This document shows positions 33,334-42,588 of a DNA stretch of 64,000 nucleotides, piece by piece. Both the position numbers and the translations under genes were made by a program. The notes under the pieces are model-generated. The model was not told the DNA's origin, did no database searches, and was given only the letters and a program-made list of their open reading frames with translations. The DNA is from Pseudescherichia sp031979925. Lineage in GTDB: Bacteria; Pseudomonadota; Gammaproteobacteria; Enterobacterales; Enterobacteriaceae. The stretch covers positions 620,001 to 684,000 of the forward strand of contig NZ_DALZFB010000001.1 of the NCBI RefSeq assembly GCF_031979925.1, in the 5' to 3' direction. Each line of letters starts with the position of its first letter. Position 1 is the stretch's first letter.

Positions 33334-34794
33334 TTACGCATTCTCTGTGCCTGGATCACCATTATTAGTGGGTAACAATTCAACTGGCTCCTGCCCCTCC
33401 TGCGTGCTGGTACGGTTGCGTCCCTCTTTTTTCGATCGGTAGAGATACTCATCCGCCTCAGCCAGCAGTTTGTTAAACCGCTCCGTCAGCTCCCAGGACT
33501 GGGTAGTACCGCTGCTCAGGCCAATGCTGACGGTCAGAAAGAGCGTCTGTTGCCGCCAGCGGAACGGATGGGCCTCAACGGCGCGACGGATGCTCTCTGC
33601 CAGCATAAACCCCTGCCGCGCATCCTCCGTTGTTGCCACGACGGCAAACTCCTCTCCTCCCATCCGCGCGACAATCCCTCTGTCGCCGACCACCTGCTGC
33701 ACCTGCTGGGCAAAGGTCGTTAACACCCTGTCGCCGCACTCATGACCAAAGCTGTCGTTGATGGTTTTGAAATAGTCGATATCCAGCAGCATGACTGACA
33801 GATGCCGCGCCTCGCCACCCCGATCGCGGCCCAGCGCCTCATACAGCCCAGAGCGGGAGTAAACCCGGGTGAGAAAGTCAAAGTCAGCCCGCAGCGAGAC
33901 CTGTTTCATCAGCGTATTAATCGCGTTTACGCTGACGCAAACGATAAGCGGGCAGATGGCCATGGTGGCGATCCCCAGCCTTACCGAGAACATCCGCGAC
34001 ATTTGCAGCGGACTGGCAACGAAGATGTTAATCGTGCCGTTGGCGACCAGAATAATTTCCAACGCCCCGGTTAAGAAGGTCAGGAAGGCAGTCGTCAGCA
34101 GCGAATAGCGTACCGCGCACCAGATCAGCGCCGGCAGTGGAAAGAGCAGACTCCCCGCCCCGCCAATCGCCACGGAGGCAGTGATTGAAATCATCAGCGC
34201 CGCAATCGGCAGCAGGTGCTCGACGCGAAACGGCGCGGCCCAGCGCGGCCATGTCAGGGTGAGGACACAGGGCAGGATCAGCACCCCGGTAGAGAACTGC
34301 TCGCTAAACCAGTCGGCAAAGAGCGGCCAGAAGGTCAGATTATCGATACCCACCGAGGCAAACGCGCCGACCAGCGCACAGCCCAGCGCTCCCAGCAGGC
34401 AGTAGTTGAAAATTCGCAGGGCGCTTACCGGCAGGGTGCGTTTTTCAGGCCGTCGTTTATCCCTGACAATCAGCTGCGCCACGGTGAGAATAAACACCAT
34501 ATTCGACAGGTTAATGACCAGCGAGGTCGCTCCCCAGGTGGTGGTCAACGCATCGTAAACCAGCATCGCCACGTAGCAGATGGCATAGTTGTGCAATCGG
34601 TTCAGCCAGGTATAGCGCGCAAAAATACCGGCCATCACCGCGTTCAATGGCCAGAATAGGGAAAGCTCCTCGACAAGCCTGAGCATCGCGCCAATAAAGT
34701 AGAAGAGCGTGGTCAGTAGAAAGATCAGGACCGCGTTACGCCATGGCCTCTCTTTATGGAACGGACTAAAAGCAATGTTCAGTTGTGAAAGCAT
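33334..34794 (-). CDS. dgcF: DgcF (YneF), MASE1-GGDEF diguanylate cyclase, full length
   Basis: From the ATG at 34792-34794 the protein is 486 residues. The N-terminal half is a MASE1-type membrane domain, beginning NAVLIFLLTTLFYFIGAM. From FADWFSEQFSTGVLI onward it aligns with E. coli K-12 YneF, annotated at only 315 residues, so the K-12 protein lacks much of this domain. The GGDEF domain has DFDFLTRVYSRSGLYEAL (first part), LDIDYFKTIND and active GGEEF. No RxxD inhibitory site is seen (GDRG instead). It precedes the MASE2 gene in the same direction. Confidence 0.9.
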   Translation of the reverse strand: MLSQLNIAFSPFHKERPWRNAVLIFLLTTLFYFIGAMLRLVEELSLFWPLNAVMAGIFARYTWLNRLHNYAICYVAMLVYDALTTTWGATSLVINLSNMVFILTVAQLIVRDKRRPEKRTLPVSALRIFNYCLLGALGCALVGAFASVGIDNLTFWPLFADWFSEQFSTGVLILPCVLTLTWPRWAAPFRVEHLLPIAALMISITASVAIGGAGSLLFPLPALIWCAVRYSLLTTAFLTFLTGALEIILVANGTINIFVASPLQMSRMFSVRLGIATMAICPLIVCVSVNAINTLMKQVSLRADFDFLTRVYSRSGLYEALGRDRGGEARHLSVMLLDIDYFKTINDSFGHECGDRVLTTFAQQVQQVVGDRGIVARMGGEEFAVVATTEDARQGFMLAESIRRAVEAHPFRWRQQTLFLTVSIGLSSGTTQSWELTERFNKLLAEADEYLYRSKKEGRNRTSTQEGQEPVELLPTNNGDPGTENA

Positions 34795-34837
34795 AGAGTT
34801 CTGTCCCTGTAGATAAGGGTAACGACGCGGCAGGCCA

Positions 34838-35764
34838 TCAGTAAACCGAACGACCCAGCTGATGGCTGAGTGCTTCAAGCATAGCAATACCCGCCAGCGA
34901 GTTGCCTGCTTCGTCCAGCGCCGGACTCCAGACGCAGATAGCCATCTCATGGGGTACGATCGCCACAATACCCCCTCCCACGCCGGACTTCGCCGGCAGG
35001 CCCACGCGCCAGGCAAACTCGCCCGCACTCTGGTACATGCCGCTGGTGGCCATCAGGGCATTGACCTGCCGCGACTGTAATGGGGAGATGACCGGCCGGG
35101 TCAAATGGGGTGCCCGCCCCTCATCCGCCAGAAACAGGAAGGTCTTAGCCAGCTCGACGCAGCTCATCTTCAGGGCGCAGTAGTGGAAGTAGTTTTGCAG
35201 CACCGTCGCCACGTCATTATGGAAGTTACCAAAGGATTTCATTAGCCAGGCAATGGCCGCGTTCCGCGCCGAGTGATCGAACTCAGATCGCGCTACTTTG
35301 CTGTCGTAGGTGATATCGCTGACGTCGCTGAGCTGGCGAACAACCTCCAGCATTCGCTGGCGCGGTGCGCTGAGGCGGCTCTGTAGCATATCGCACACTA
35401 CCAGCGCCCCGGCATTGATAAAGGGATTCCGCGGCTTGCCCTGCTCAATTTCAAGCTGAAGCAGTGAATTAAAGGGGTGGCCGGAGGGATCTTTGCCCAC
35501 CCGCTGCCAGATCTCCTCCTCCTGGTAGTGATCCATCGCCACCACCAGGCTCAACACCTTCGAGATAGACTGAATAGAGAAGCGCTCATCGGCATCACCA
35601 GCCTGAAAGTGACGGCCATCGATGGTGCTCACCGCAATCGCCAGCTTATTTGCCTCTACCGAAGCCAGCGCGGGAATGTAATCGGCTACCTTACCCTGAC
35701 CGACCAAAGGCCGAACCTGGGCCAGAATAGACTCCAGCATGTCATTATCCATGACCGTCGCCAC
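34838..35764 (-). CDS. glsB: GlsB (YneH), glutaminase 2
   Basis: A GTG start at 35762-35764, six bases after AAGGAG, gives 308 residues, equal to E. coli YneH. The beta-lactamase-like glutaminase fold has the SxxK nucleophile motif in ERFSIQSISKVLSLV, PFINAGALVVCDML, and LPAKSGVGGGIVAIVP near the C terminus. It hydrolyses glutamine to glutamate and ammonia. The order glsB then yneF matches E. coli. In this genome a chemoreceptor gene is inserted between it and sad. Confidence 0.93.
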   Translation of the reverse strand: MATVMDNDMLESILAQVRPLVGQGKVADYIPALASVEANKLAIAVSTIDGRHFQAGDADERFSIQSISKVLSLVVAMDHYQEEEIWQRVGKDPSGHPFNSLLQLEIEQGKPRNPFINAGALVVCDMLQSRLSAPRQRMLEVVRQLSDVSDITYDSKVARSEFDHSARNAAIAWLMKSFGNFHNDVATVLQNYFHYCALKMSCVELAKTFLFLADEGRAPHLTRPVISPLQSRQVNALMATSGMYQSAGEFAWRVGLPAKSGVGGGIVAIVPHEMAICVWSPALDEAGNSLAGIAMLEALSHQLGRSVY

Positions 35765-35827
35765 ACTACACTCCTTGCTCACCGGCTAAAAAAGGCCTGC
35801 GAGTATATCAGAGCCACGCGGCAAGCG

Positions 35828-37417
35828 TCAGGCTGGAAGTCGAAAACGCGTGACCGCCTGCATAAGTTGTCGGGAATCATCGTGCAGCTGCTGGGACGCC
35901 TCGGCGGCGGTGCTGACCAACTCACCTGTACGCCGGGCTACCTGGTTCAGCCCCTGGAGCTGGCGCGTCATTTGATGAATGTTCTCGCCCTGGTTCAGCG
36001 TCGCCTGGGAGATGTCATTGAGCAGGCCGCTGAGGTGCGCCACCAATCCCGTGACCTGCTGAAGGTTATTCTCCAGCCGGTGTACCGCCTGCGAGCCAGC
36101 CTCTATACCCTGCAACGAGTGCTGGATCAGGACCTGAATCGTCTGTGTTGAGTGGCTGCTTTTGCGCGCGAGCAGGCCCACCTCTTTTGCTACTACGGCA
36201 AAGCCGCGCCCATGGTTGCCCGCGTGGGCGGCTTCAATAGCGGCGTTAAGGGCCAGGATATTGGTCTGGAACGCCACGTTATCGATCAGCGCCACGATAC
36301 CGCGCATCTCATCTGAGCGCGTCACAATTGCCCGCATTGATTCGTTAACGGTATCCATCATCCTGTCTCCGCCCGCGGCGGCCTGACGGGCCTCATCAGC
36401 GCGCTGGCTGGCAAGCTTCGCATAGCCTGTATTGCCCTCGACGTGGGACTCAAGCTCGGCAATGTTGGCCGTCACCTCGTCCAGCTCTTTGGCCTGGCGA
36501 GCCGACTGCTGGTAGAGCTTCTGATTGCCCTGCGCCAGGCTCTCGATATTGCCCACCATTGAGGTAGTCGCATCGCTGACCTGGGTTACCAGCTGCTGAA
36601 GCCCCTGCTGCATGGCTTCAATACTGACGCTGAGCTGGCCGATCTCCCGGTTAAAACAGGTCACCGGCGGCGGTGCCACGGAGAGATCCCCGGCGGCAAG
36701 ACGATTGATATGGGTAATCAGCCGCTTAAGAGGGGCGATCACCCAGCGCGACATGCCAAACCAGACGGCGATGGCGATCACCAGCAGCAGTGCTGGCCCG
36801 AGAATAAAGAGGTATTGCAGATTCGCCAGGCGGGCCATCAGCGTCTGCCTGCCCTCCTCTGCACGTGCGTCGCTGGCGGCGCGGAAGCGGGCAAAGTTAT
36901 CGTTGAAGTCGGCCTGAAACGCCTGAGCCGGTACGGCAAAGAAGGCATCGATCGACTGGCTGCGGGTCAGGGCATCCGCCTGCTCTTTGATCGCACCGTA
37001 GAAGAGCTGGTAGCTATTTACGAGTCCCTCATCTTCCGGCGGATTGAGCGCTCGCCACGCCTGCCAGCTTTTTTGCGAACTTTCCAGCGCCTGCTGGGCC
37101 TCATCCATCAGGCTATGCCAGCTTCCTTCCGAGCCGGTGGCCTGATCCTGCATAAAATAGACCCCCGCGCGGTTAAGCAGATCGCTGGCTGCCAGCAGTG
37201 CTACCCGCGCTTCATCAACCTTTGCCTGCTGCAGAATAGCCTGCTGATTCAGCTGCTCGTGATGCTGGGCGTCGTGGAGAGAACGGGAGAGGAGAAGAGA
37301 CGAAGAGATCTGAAGCGCGGAGAACAAGCCGATAATGCACAATATCCCTGCCAGCAGGCCAAACTGCCGTGGCTTAGCCAGTCGAAAAGCAGACGAAAAA
37401 GTTTTAGTTAAGTTCAT
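35828..37417 (-). CDS. Methyl-accepting chemotaxis protein, Tar/Tsr-like layout
   Basis: A 529-residue receptor with membrane segments near residues 19-38 and 200-222, a periplasmic helical domain of Tar type, then HAMP (SRWVIAPLKRLITHINRLAAGDLS) and the signalling domain with tip FQTNILALNAAIEAAHAGNHGRGF. The tip varies slightly from the usual EAARAGE, having AHAGN. There is no C-terminal pentapeptide; it ends VTRFRLPA. The ligand is unknown. It is inserted between glsB and sad relative to E. coli and, with the other chemoreceptor and four cyclases, marks this as a signalling-rich block. Confidence 0.92.
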   Translation of the reverse strand: MNLTKTFSSAFRLAKPRQFGLLAGILCIIGLFSALQISSSLLLSRSLHDAQHHEQLNQQAILQQAKVDEARVALLAASDLLNRAGVYFMQDQATGSEGSWHSLMDEAQQALESSQKSWQAWRALNPPEDEGLVNSYQLFYGAIKEQADALTRSQSIDAFFAVPAQAFQADFNDNFARFRAASDARAEEGRQTLMARLANLQYLFILGPALLLVIAIAVWFGMSRWVIAPLKRLITHINRLAAGDLSVAPPPVTCFNREIGQLSVSIEAMQQGLQQLVTQVSDATTSMVGNIESLAQGNQKLYQQSARQAKELDEVTANIAELESHVEGNTGYAKLASQRADEARQAAAGGDRMMDTVNESMRAIVTRSDEMRGIVALIDNVAFQTNILALNAAIEAAHAGNHGRGFAVVAKEVGLLARKSSHSTQTIQVLIQHSLQGIEAGSQAVHRLENNLQQVTGLVAHLSGLLNDISQATLNQGENIHQMTRQLQGLNQVARRTGELVSTAAEASQQLHDDSRQLMQAVTRFRLPA

Positions 37418-37544
37418 GATATTCTTCTGTAACTCATCTTCTGAAACTACACACTGCGCGTGAGTCTACGAAAGAAAAATGACAGAACCATGACAGCGCG
37501 GCAGCACTGAATAAACAGCGGTGCCGCGCAGGATACGCTAGCGT

Positions 37545-38933
37545 TTACAGACGGTCTTTCCACACCGTCTGCACGTTGCAGAACTCATGCAGACCGAAAT
37601 GTGACAGCTCGCGACCAAAGCCGCTCTTCTTCACACCACCAAACGCCACGCGGGCATCGCTGGCGCTGTAGCCGTTGATAAACACGCCGCCGCACTCCAG
37701 ACGCGCAGCCAGCGCTGTCGCCCGCGCCTCGTCAGCGCTGAAAATCGTAGCCGAGAGACCAAAGTCACTGTCGTTTGCCAGGGATAAAGCGTGCTCAGCA
37801 TCATCGGCGATGGTAATTGTGGCTACCGGGCCAAACAGCTCCTGACGGAACGCGGTCATCTCCGACGTCACGCCAGTGAGCACCGTTGCCGGATAGTAGT
37901 TGCCCTCCCCGCTGATCTTCTCCCCGCCAAGGCGCAGCGTGGCCCCTTCGTTCAGGGTGGCTTCCACCTGAGCATGCAGCTCGTCGCGCAGATCGTAACG
38001 CGCCATCGGCCCGAGGTAGTTCTCTTCAACGTCCGGCGCGCCCAGCTTCAGCGCGGCCGCTGCGGCAATAAATTTTTCGGTAAAGGCTTCCGCTACGTCT
38101 GCTTCAACGATAAAGCGTTTCGCCGCCGCGCAGACCTGCCCGGTATTTTGATAACGACCGGCTACCGCCGCTTTAACGGCCAGATCGAGCGAGGCGTCGT
38201 TAAGTACGATAAAGGGATCGGATCCCCCCAGCTCCAGCACGCATTTTTTCAATGCCGCCCCGGCCTGGGCACCAATTGCCGCCCCGGCACGCACGCTGCC
38301 GGTAACGGTCACGGCGGCAATGCGCGGATCGTTAATCGCCTGACTTACGCCTTCGTTAGTAGCGTTTACCCAGCCAAAGACGCCCGTCGGTAGACCCGCC
38401 TCGCGAAAGATATCGCCCAGCAGTTCGGCACAGCCCAGCACGTTAGGAGCATGTTTCAGCAGATAGCTGTTACCCGCCAGCAGGATCGGCACCGCACCGC
38501 GCAGTACCTGCCAGACCGGGAAGTTCCACGGCATCACCGCCAGGATTGCCCCTAGCGGACGGTACTCAATCACCGCCTGATTATTTTCTACCTGGGTCGG
38601 CTCGCTCGCCAACATGGCCGGACCATGTTCGGCATACCAGTCGCAGAGGTTGGCTGATTTCGCTACCTCAGCCCGGGCCTGCAGAATGGGTTTGCCCATC
38701 TCGGCGCTAATCAACTGGGCCATCTTTTCACCGTGCTGACGCAGAACGGCACCCACGTTACGCAGCGCCTGGGCGCGTTGATCCACGCTCTGCTCGCGCC
38801 ACTGACGGAAGCCCTGCTGCGCGGCGGCCAGCGCCGTCTCGACCTCTGCCGAGGTGGCCCACGGACGGGCAGAGAGCTGTTCGCCCGTTGCCGGGTTAAT
38901 AGATAGTGCGTGTGTTTTTGCGGAAATGGACAT
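37545..38933 (-). CDS. sad: Sad (YneI), NAD+-dependent succinate semialdehyde dehydrogenase
   Basis: A 462-residue aldehyde dehydrogenase of the same length as E. coli Sad. It has MPWNFPVWQVLR (cofactor/oxyanion Asn region), VTGSVRAG, catalytic Glu in VLELGGSDPFIV and catalytic Cys in GQVCAAAKRF. It oxidises succinate semialdehyde to succinate in putrescine and GABA breakdown. The adjacent divergent LysR gene yneJ matches E. coli, where that regulator (PtrR) controls it. Confidence 0.95.
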   Translation of the reverse strand: MSISAKTHALSINPATGEQLSARPWATSAEVETALAAAQQGFRQWREQSVDQRAQALRNVGAVLRQHGEKMAQLISAEMGKPILQARAEVAKSANLCDWYAEHGPAMLASEPTQVENNQAVIEYRPLGAILAVMPWNFPVWQVLRGAVPILLAGNSYLLKHAPNVLGCAELLGDIFREAGLPTGVFGWVNATNEGVSQAINDPRIAAVTVTGSVRAGAAIGAQAGAALKKCVLELGGSDPFIVLNDASLDLAVKAAVAGRYQNTGQVCAAAKRFIVEADVAEAFTEKFIAAAAALKLGAPDVEENYLGPMARYDLRDELHAQVEATLNEGATLRLGGEKISGEGNYYPATVLTGVTSEMTAFRQELFGPVATITIADDAEHALSLANDSDFGLSATIFSADEARATALAARLECGGVFINGYSASDARVAFGGVKKSGFGRELSHFGLHEFCNVQTVWKDRL

Positions 38934-39037
38934 TATTTATCTCTCTTCTAAACAGGGAACTTGCTTTATCCTGGCCTACTCTGCTATTTCTGAAAACTGA
39001 ATAATATTAACCTAACCATTCACGATTCGAGAACAGT

Positions 39038-39907
39038 ATGGATTTAACCCAGCTTGAGATGTTTAACGCCGTGGCGCAGACCGGCAGCATTACCCAGGCC
39101 GCACAGCGGGTGCATCGGGTACCCTCGAACCTGACGACGCGCATCCGCCAGCTGGAGGCCGATTTAGGCGTGGATCTCTTTATTCGCGAAAACCAGCGCC
39201 TGCGCCTCTCTCCCGCCGGGCACAGCTTTTTACGCTATAGCCAGCAGATCCTCGATCTGGTTGCAGAGGCGCGCAACGTCGTCGCCGGTGACGAACCGCA
39301 GGGGCTCTTTTCCCTCGGTTCACTGGAGAGCACCGCCGCCGTACGCATTCCCGCGACCCTGGCCGACTTCAATCAGCGCTATCCGCGTATCCAGTTTGAT
39401 CTCGCTACGGGGCCGTCCGGAACCATGATCGACGGGGTGATAGAGGGTCGGCTAAGCGCGGCGTTTGTTGACGGGCCGCTGATGCATCCTGGACTGGAGG
39501 GCATCCCGGTCTACCGGGAGGAGATGATGATCGTTGCCCCTGGCGGGCATGCCCCTGTCGATGACGCCATGCGGGTTAACGGGATGAGCATCTATGCTTT
39601 TCGCGCCAACTGCTCCTACCGTCGCCACTTTGAGAGCTGGTTTAAGGCGGCGGGCGCAATGCCCGGCAAAATCCATGAAATGGAGTCCTACCATGGGATG
39701 CTGGCCTGCGTGATAGCCGGAGCCGGGCTGGCGCTGATGCCGCGCTCCATGCTGGAGAGTATGCCCGGTCATCATCAGGTCTCTGCCTGGCCGCTGGCAG
39801 AGGAGTGGCGCTGGCTGACCACCTGGCTGGTATGGCGCAAGGACGCAAAGAGCCGCCCGCTGGAGGCGTTTATTGCCCTGCTGCAAGAGCAGTCGCAGAG
39901 GTCATAG
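39038..39907 (+). CDS. yneJ: YneJ (PtrR), LysR family regulator of sad
   Basis: A 289-residue LysR regulator with the N-terminal helix-turn-helix LTQLEMFNAVAQTGSITQAAQRVHRVPSNLTTRIRQLEADLG and a C-terminal periplasmic-binding-like effector domain. E. coli YneJ was renamed PtrR for its role in putrescine utilisation and control of sad. It is divergent from sad here as in E. coli, with a 104-base shared promoter region. The E. coli neighbour yneK is absent, replaced by the dehydrogenase/PTS/ManD island. Confidence 0.92.
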   Translation: MDLTQLEMFNAVAQTGSITQAAQRVHRVPSNLTTRIRQLEADLGVDLFIRENQRLRLSPAGHSFLRYSQQILDLVAEARNVVAGDEPQGLFSLGSLESTAAVRIPATLADFNQRYPRIQFDLATGPSGTMIDGVIEGRLSAAFVDGPLMHPGLEGIPVYREEMMIVAPGGHAPVDDAMRVNGMSIYAFRANCSYRRHFESWFKAAGAMPGKIHEMESYHGMLACVIAGAGLALMPRSMLESMPGHHQVSAWPLAEEWRWLTTWLVWRKDAKSRPLEAFIALLQEQSQRS

Positions 39908-39996
39908 GATAATACAATAGATGTTTCAGGATGTTGCGCCGATGACCCGTAAGGGATACTTTTAAGCGGTCGCCATTAACGGTTAACGGAAAAAGA

Positions 39997-40941
39997 ATGA
40001 ATACCAAAGCCCGTAAAGTCATGATTATTGGTACCGGCAACGTCGGAGCATCGGCAGCGTACGCTCTGCTAAACCAGAACATTTGTGAAGAGCTGATCCT
40101 GGTCGATCTCAACCGCGATCGCGTCGAGGGACACGCCCAGGATCTGGCAGATGCAGCGGCCTATATGCCAGGGATGATGACCATCTCTACCCGTGAGGCC
40201 AGCGAGTGTGCGGATGTAGATATCGCGGTGATCACTGTCTCCGGCGGCCCGCTTCAGCCTGGCCAGACCCGGCTGGACGAGTTGACCAACACGGCAAAAA
40301 TCGTCAAGAAGATCGTGCCGCAGATGATGGCGAACGGCTTCAACGGCATCTTTCTGATCGCCACCAATCCATGTGACATTATCACCTGGCAGGTGTGGAA
40401 GCTCTCTGGCCTGCCGCGTAACCAGGTCATCGGTACCGGGGTATGGCTGGATACCACTCGCCTGCGCCGCTCCCTCGCCCAGACGTTGGATATTGGCGCG
40501 CAGAGTATCGATGCGTTTATTCTCGGCGAGCATGGCGATACCCAATTCCCGGTCTGGTCTCACTCTTCGGTCTACGGTTCACCCATCGCCGAGGTCTATC
40601 AGCGCAAGACGGGTCAAGAGCTGGATCGTGAGCGTCTGGCAGAGCAGGTTCGCCGTCAGGGTTTTGATATCTACGCCCGAAAAGGCTGTACCGAATATGG
40701 CATTGCCGGGACCATCGCCGAGATCTGCCGCAATATCTTTACCGGCAGTCACCGTGCGCTGGCGATCTCCTGCGTACTGGACGGAGAGTATGGCGCAGAG
40801 AATATCGCCATCGGCGTACCGGCAGTGCTGGCCCAGAGCGGCGTGCAGCAGATCATTGAGTTGCAGCTGGCGGAGGATGAGCAGGCGAAGTTCCAGCACT
40901 CGGCTAGCGTGATTGCCGCAAACATCGCCCGCCTGCCCTGA
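39997..40941 (+). CDS. L-lactate/L-2-hydroxyacid dehydrogenase family protein
   Basis: A 314-residue NAD-dependent enzyme of the LDH/MDH family. It has GTGNVGASAAYALLN (dinucleotide binding), the mobile loop with PLQPGQTRLDEL, ATNPCDIIT, the catalytic His in ILGEHGDTQFPVW and GTGVWLDTTRLRRSLAQ. In true lactate dehydrogenases the loop position before KPGETR is Gln, in malate dehydrogenases Arg; here the aligned residue is Leu, as would suit a bulkier side chain such as in L-2-hydroxyisocaproate dehydrogenases. It converges on a PTS permease gene. E. coli K-12 has no counterpart at this locus. Confidence 0.85.
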   Translation: MNTKARKVMIIGTGNVGASAAYALLNQNICEELILVDLNRDRVEGHAQDLADAAAYMPGMMTISTREASECADVDIAVITVSGGPLQPGQTRLDELTNTAKIVKKIVPQMMANGFNGIFLIATNPCDIITWQVWKLSGLPRNQVIGTGVWLDTTRLRRSLAQTLDIGAQSIDAFILGEHGDTQFPVWSHSSVYGSPIAEVYQRKTGQELDRERLAEQVRRQGFDIYARKGCTEYGIAGTIAEICRNIFTGSHRALAISCVLDGEYGAENIAIGVPAVLAQSGVQQIIELQLAEDEQAKFQHSASVIAANIARLP

Positions 40942-40951
40942 TAGCCAGGCG

Positions 40952-42319
40952 TTACTGTGCAGCGCTGCGCCGCACTAACAGCAGCGTTAAGCTAAACGAC
41001 AGCACCAGCGAGATCAGCACGCCGGAAATGGCGTAGGGGAACCACGGACCGATGTAGGCTGGCAGACTGAAGATGCTGGAGAGAATGTAGCCAAACAGCC
41101 GTACGCCAAAGAAAGCGATAAACGCGGACGCTACGCTGCTGGCAATCGTCGCGGCAATAAATGCCCGCTTCTCTTTGGTCAGTACGCCAAACAGCGCCGG
41201 TTCGGTGATGCCCAGCAGCGCGGAGATCGCCGCAGAGAGCGTCACGGTGCGATCGTCGCGATGACGGTTCTGAAACCAGATGGCAAAGGTCGCCCCGGCA
41301 ATCGCCATGTTTGCCATGCACATCATCGGCATCAGCATGTCGTAGCCGTGTTCACTGAAGTTTTGCAGGGCAATAGGCGTCATCGCGTGATGCATGCCGG
41401 TGAGGATCGCCACCGGACGGATCGCGCCGACAATCAAACCCGCCAGCACCGATGAGGTATCAAACAGGCCCTGAATACACCACGCCAGACCTTTTCCCAG
41501 CCAGATACCTACTGGGCCAATAACCACTAACGCCACCAGCGCGGTAATAAACAGCGTCAGGGTTGGCGTAAACACGGTTCTTAAGACCTGCGGCATGATG
41601 CGATCGACGGCGCGGTGGATATAACTCAGCGCCAACACCGAGAAGATCACCGGGATCACGCTGGAGGCATAGTTGAATACCGATACCGGCAGCACGCCGG
41701 CAAACCAGTAAGCCTGCACCGCCCCCGGTGCGCCGCTCGTCAGCTGCTTAGCCGCCTCAATCAGGGAGGGATACATTAAGCAGGCAACCACTGCCGCCGC
41801 TAAATACTCGTTGGTTTTAAACATCTTCGCGGCGGAAACCGCCAGGAAAAACGGCAGGAACCAGAACACGCCGCTGGCAATCATGTCGATCACCATTACA
41901 GTGTCACTTTTTGCCGACAGCAGATTCATGGCAATAAAACCGGCCAGCAAGCCTTTGATCATGCCCGCACCCGCAATAGCCGGTACGATGGGACCGAAAA
42001 CGCCGGACACCGTGTCCATAAACAGCGAAACCAGCCCCCTCTTCGCTTTGGCTGATGGTGCGCTGGCTGGCTCAGCAGCGACGTCGCCGCCGATCTGCTG
42101 ATACCAGTGATTGACCTGCGGGCCGATGATCACCTGAAACTGCTCGCTTTGCAGCTGCGCACCCAACACGCCAGGTAGCTGGGTCACGGCCTGTTGGTTG
42201 ATCTTCGCCTCATCGACCAGATCGAAGCGCAGACGCGTCATGCAGTGCCAGACTTTATTGATATTTTCTCGACCGCCAACGCCCTGGATCAGCGCGTTGA
42301 TGATGGCTGGATTACTCAT
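40952..42319 (-). CDS. PTS permease EIIBC, glucose/beta-glucoside superfamily
   Basis: From the ATG at 42317-42319, with AGGAGCAGGAA upstream, 455 residues. The N-terminal EIIB domain carries the phosphorylated Cys at residue 26 (VWHCMTRLRFDLVD). EIIC follows with about ten membrane segments, including GPIVPAIAGAGMIKGLLAG, TGMHHAMTPIALQN and LLGITEPALFGVLTKEKRA, typical of the bgl/sucrose/trehalose group. There is no EIIA domain, so it must use a soluble IIA such as Crr. The substrate is unknown. It is divergent from the ManD-like dehydratase with inverted ATTGGTCTG elements between. Confidence 0.88.
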   Translation of the reverse strand: MSNPAIINALIQGVGGRENINKVWHCMTRLRFDLVDEAKINQQAVTQLPGVLGAQLQSEQFQVIIGPQVNHWYQQIGGDVAAEPASAPSAKAKRGLVSLFMDTVSGVFGPIVPAIAGAGMIKGLLAGFIAMNLLSAKSDTVMVIDMIASGVFWFLPFFLAVSAAKMFKTNEYLAAAVVACLMYPSLIEAAKQLTSGAPGAVQAYWFAGVLPVSVFNYASSVIPVIFSVLALSYIHRAVDRIMPQVLRTVFTPTLTLFITALVALVVIGPVGIWLGKGLAWCIQGLFDTSSVLAGLIVGAIRPVAILTGMHHAMTPIALQNFSEHGYDMLMPMMCMANMAIAGATFAIWFQNRHRDDRTVTLSAAISALLGITEPALFGVLTKEKRAFIAATIASSVASAFIAFFGVRLFGYILSSIFSLPAYIGPWFPYAISGVLISLVLSFSLTLLLVRRSAAQ

Positions 42320-42393
42320 TTCCTGCTCCTCGTCTGCCTTGATGACGGCATGTTCAATGCTGAAGAAGTCTACGGGAAGGCTGCCGGGATAAA

Positions 42394-42472
42394 CAGACCA
42401 ATAAAAAGTGATGACACTCACAAAAGCAGGTATAAGAAGCAGGTTCAACAGGCTTTATGTTCGATTGGTCTG
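42394..42472. promoter_or_regulatory. Inverted CAGACCAAT / ATTGGTCTG elements between EIIBC and ManD-like genes
   Basis: CAGACCAAT at 42394-42402 is the exact reverse complement of ATTGGTCTG at 42464-42472, 61 bases apart, in the divergent promoter region. A related GGACCAAA lies near 42500. Spacing fits two operator sites for one repressor, perhaps the GntR protein at 43785-44498. Confidence 0.45.
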
Positions 42473-42588
42473 GTTTTTAAGCCATTCACCCTCCCTGCGC
42501 GGACCAAAATAAAGTGCTGGTAATCGGTAAAAAAGAGCAGGAATAATAGTCGCCGTAATCTGCTTTTAGTCAGCCGTCAGGAGCGACC

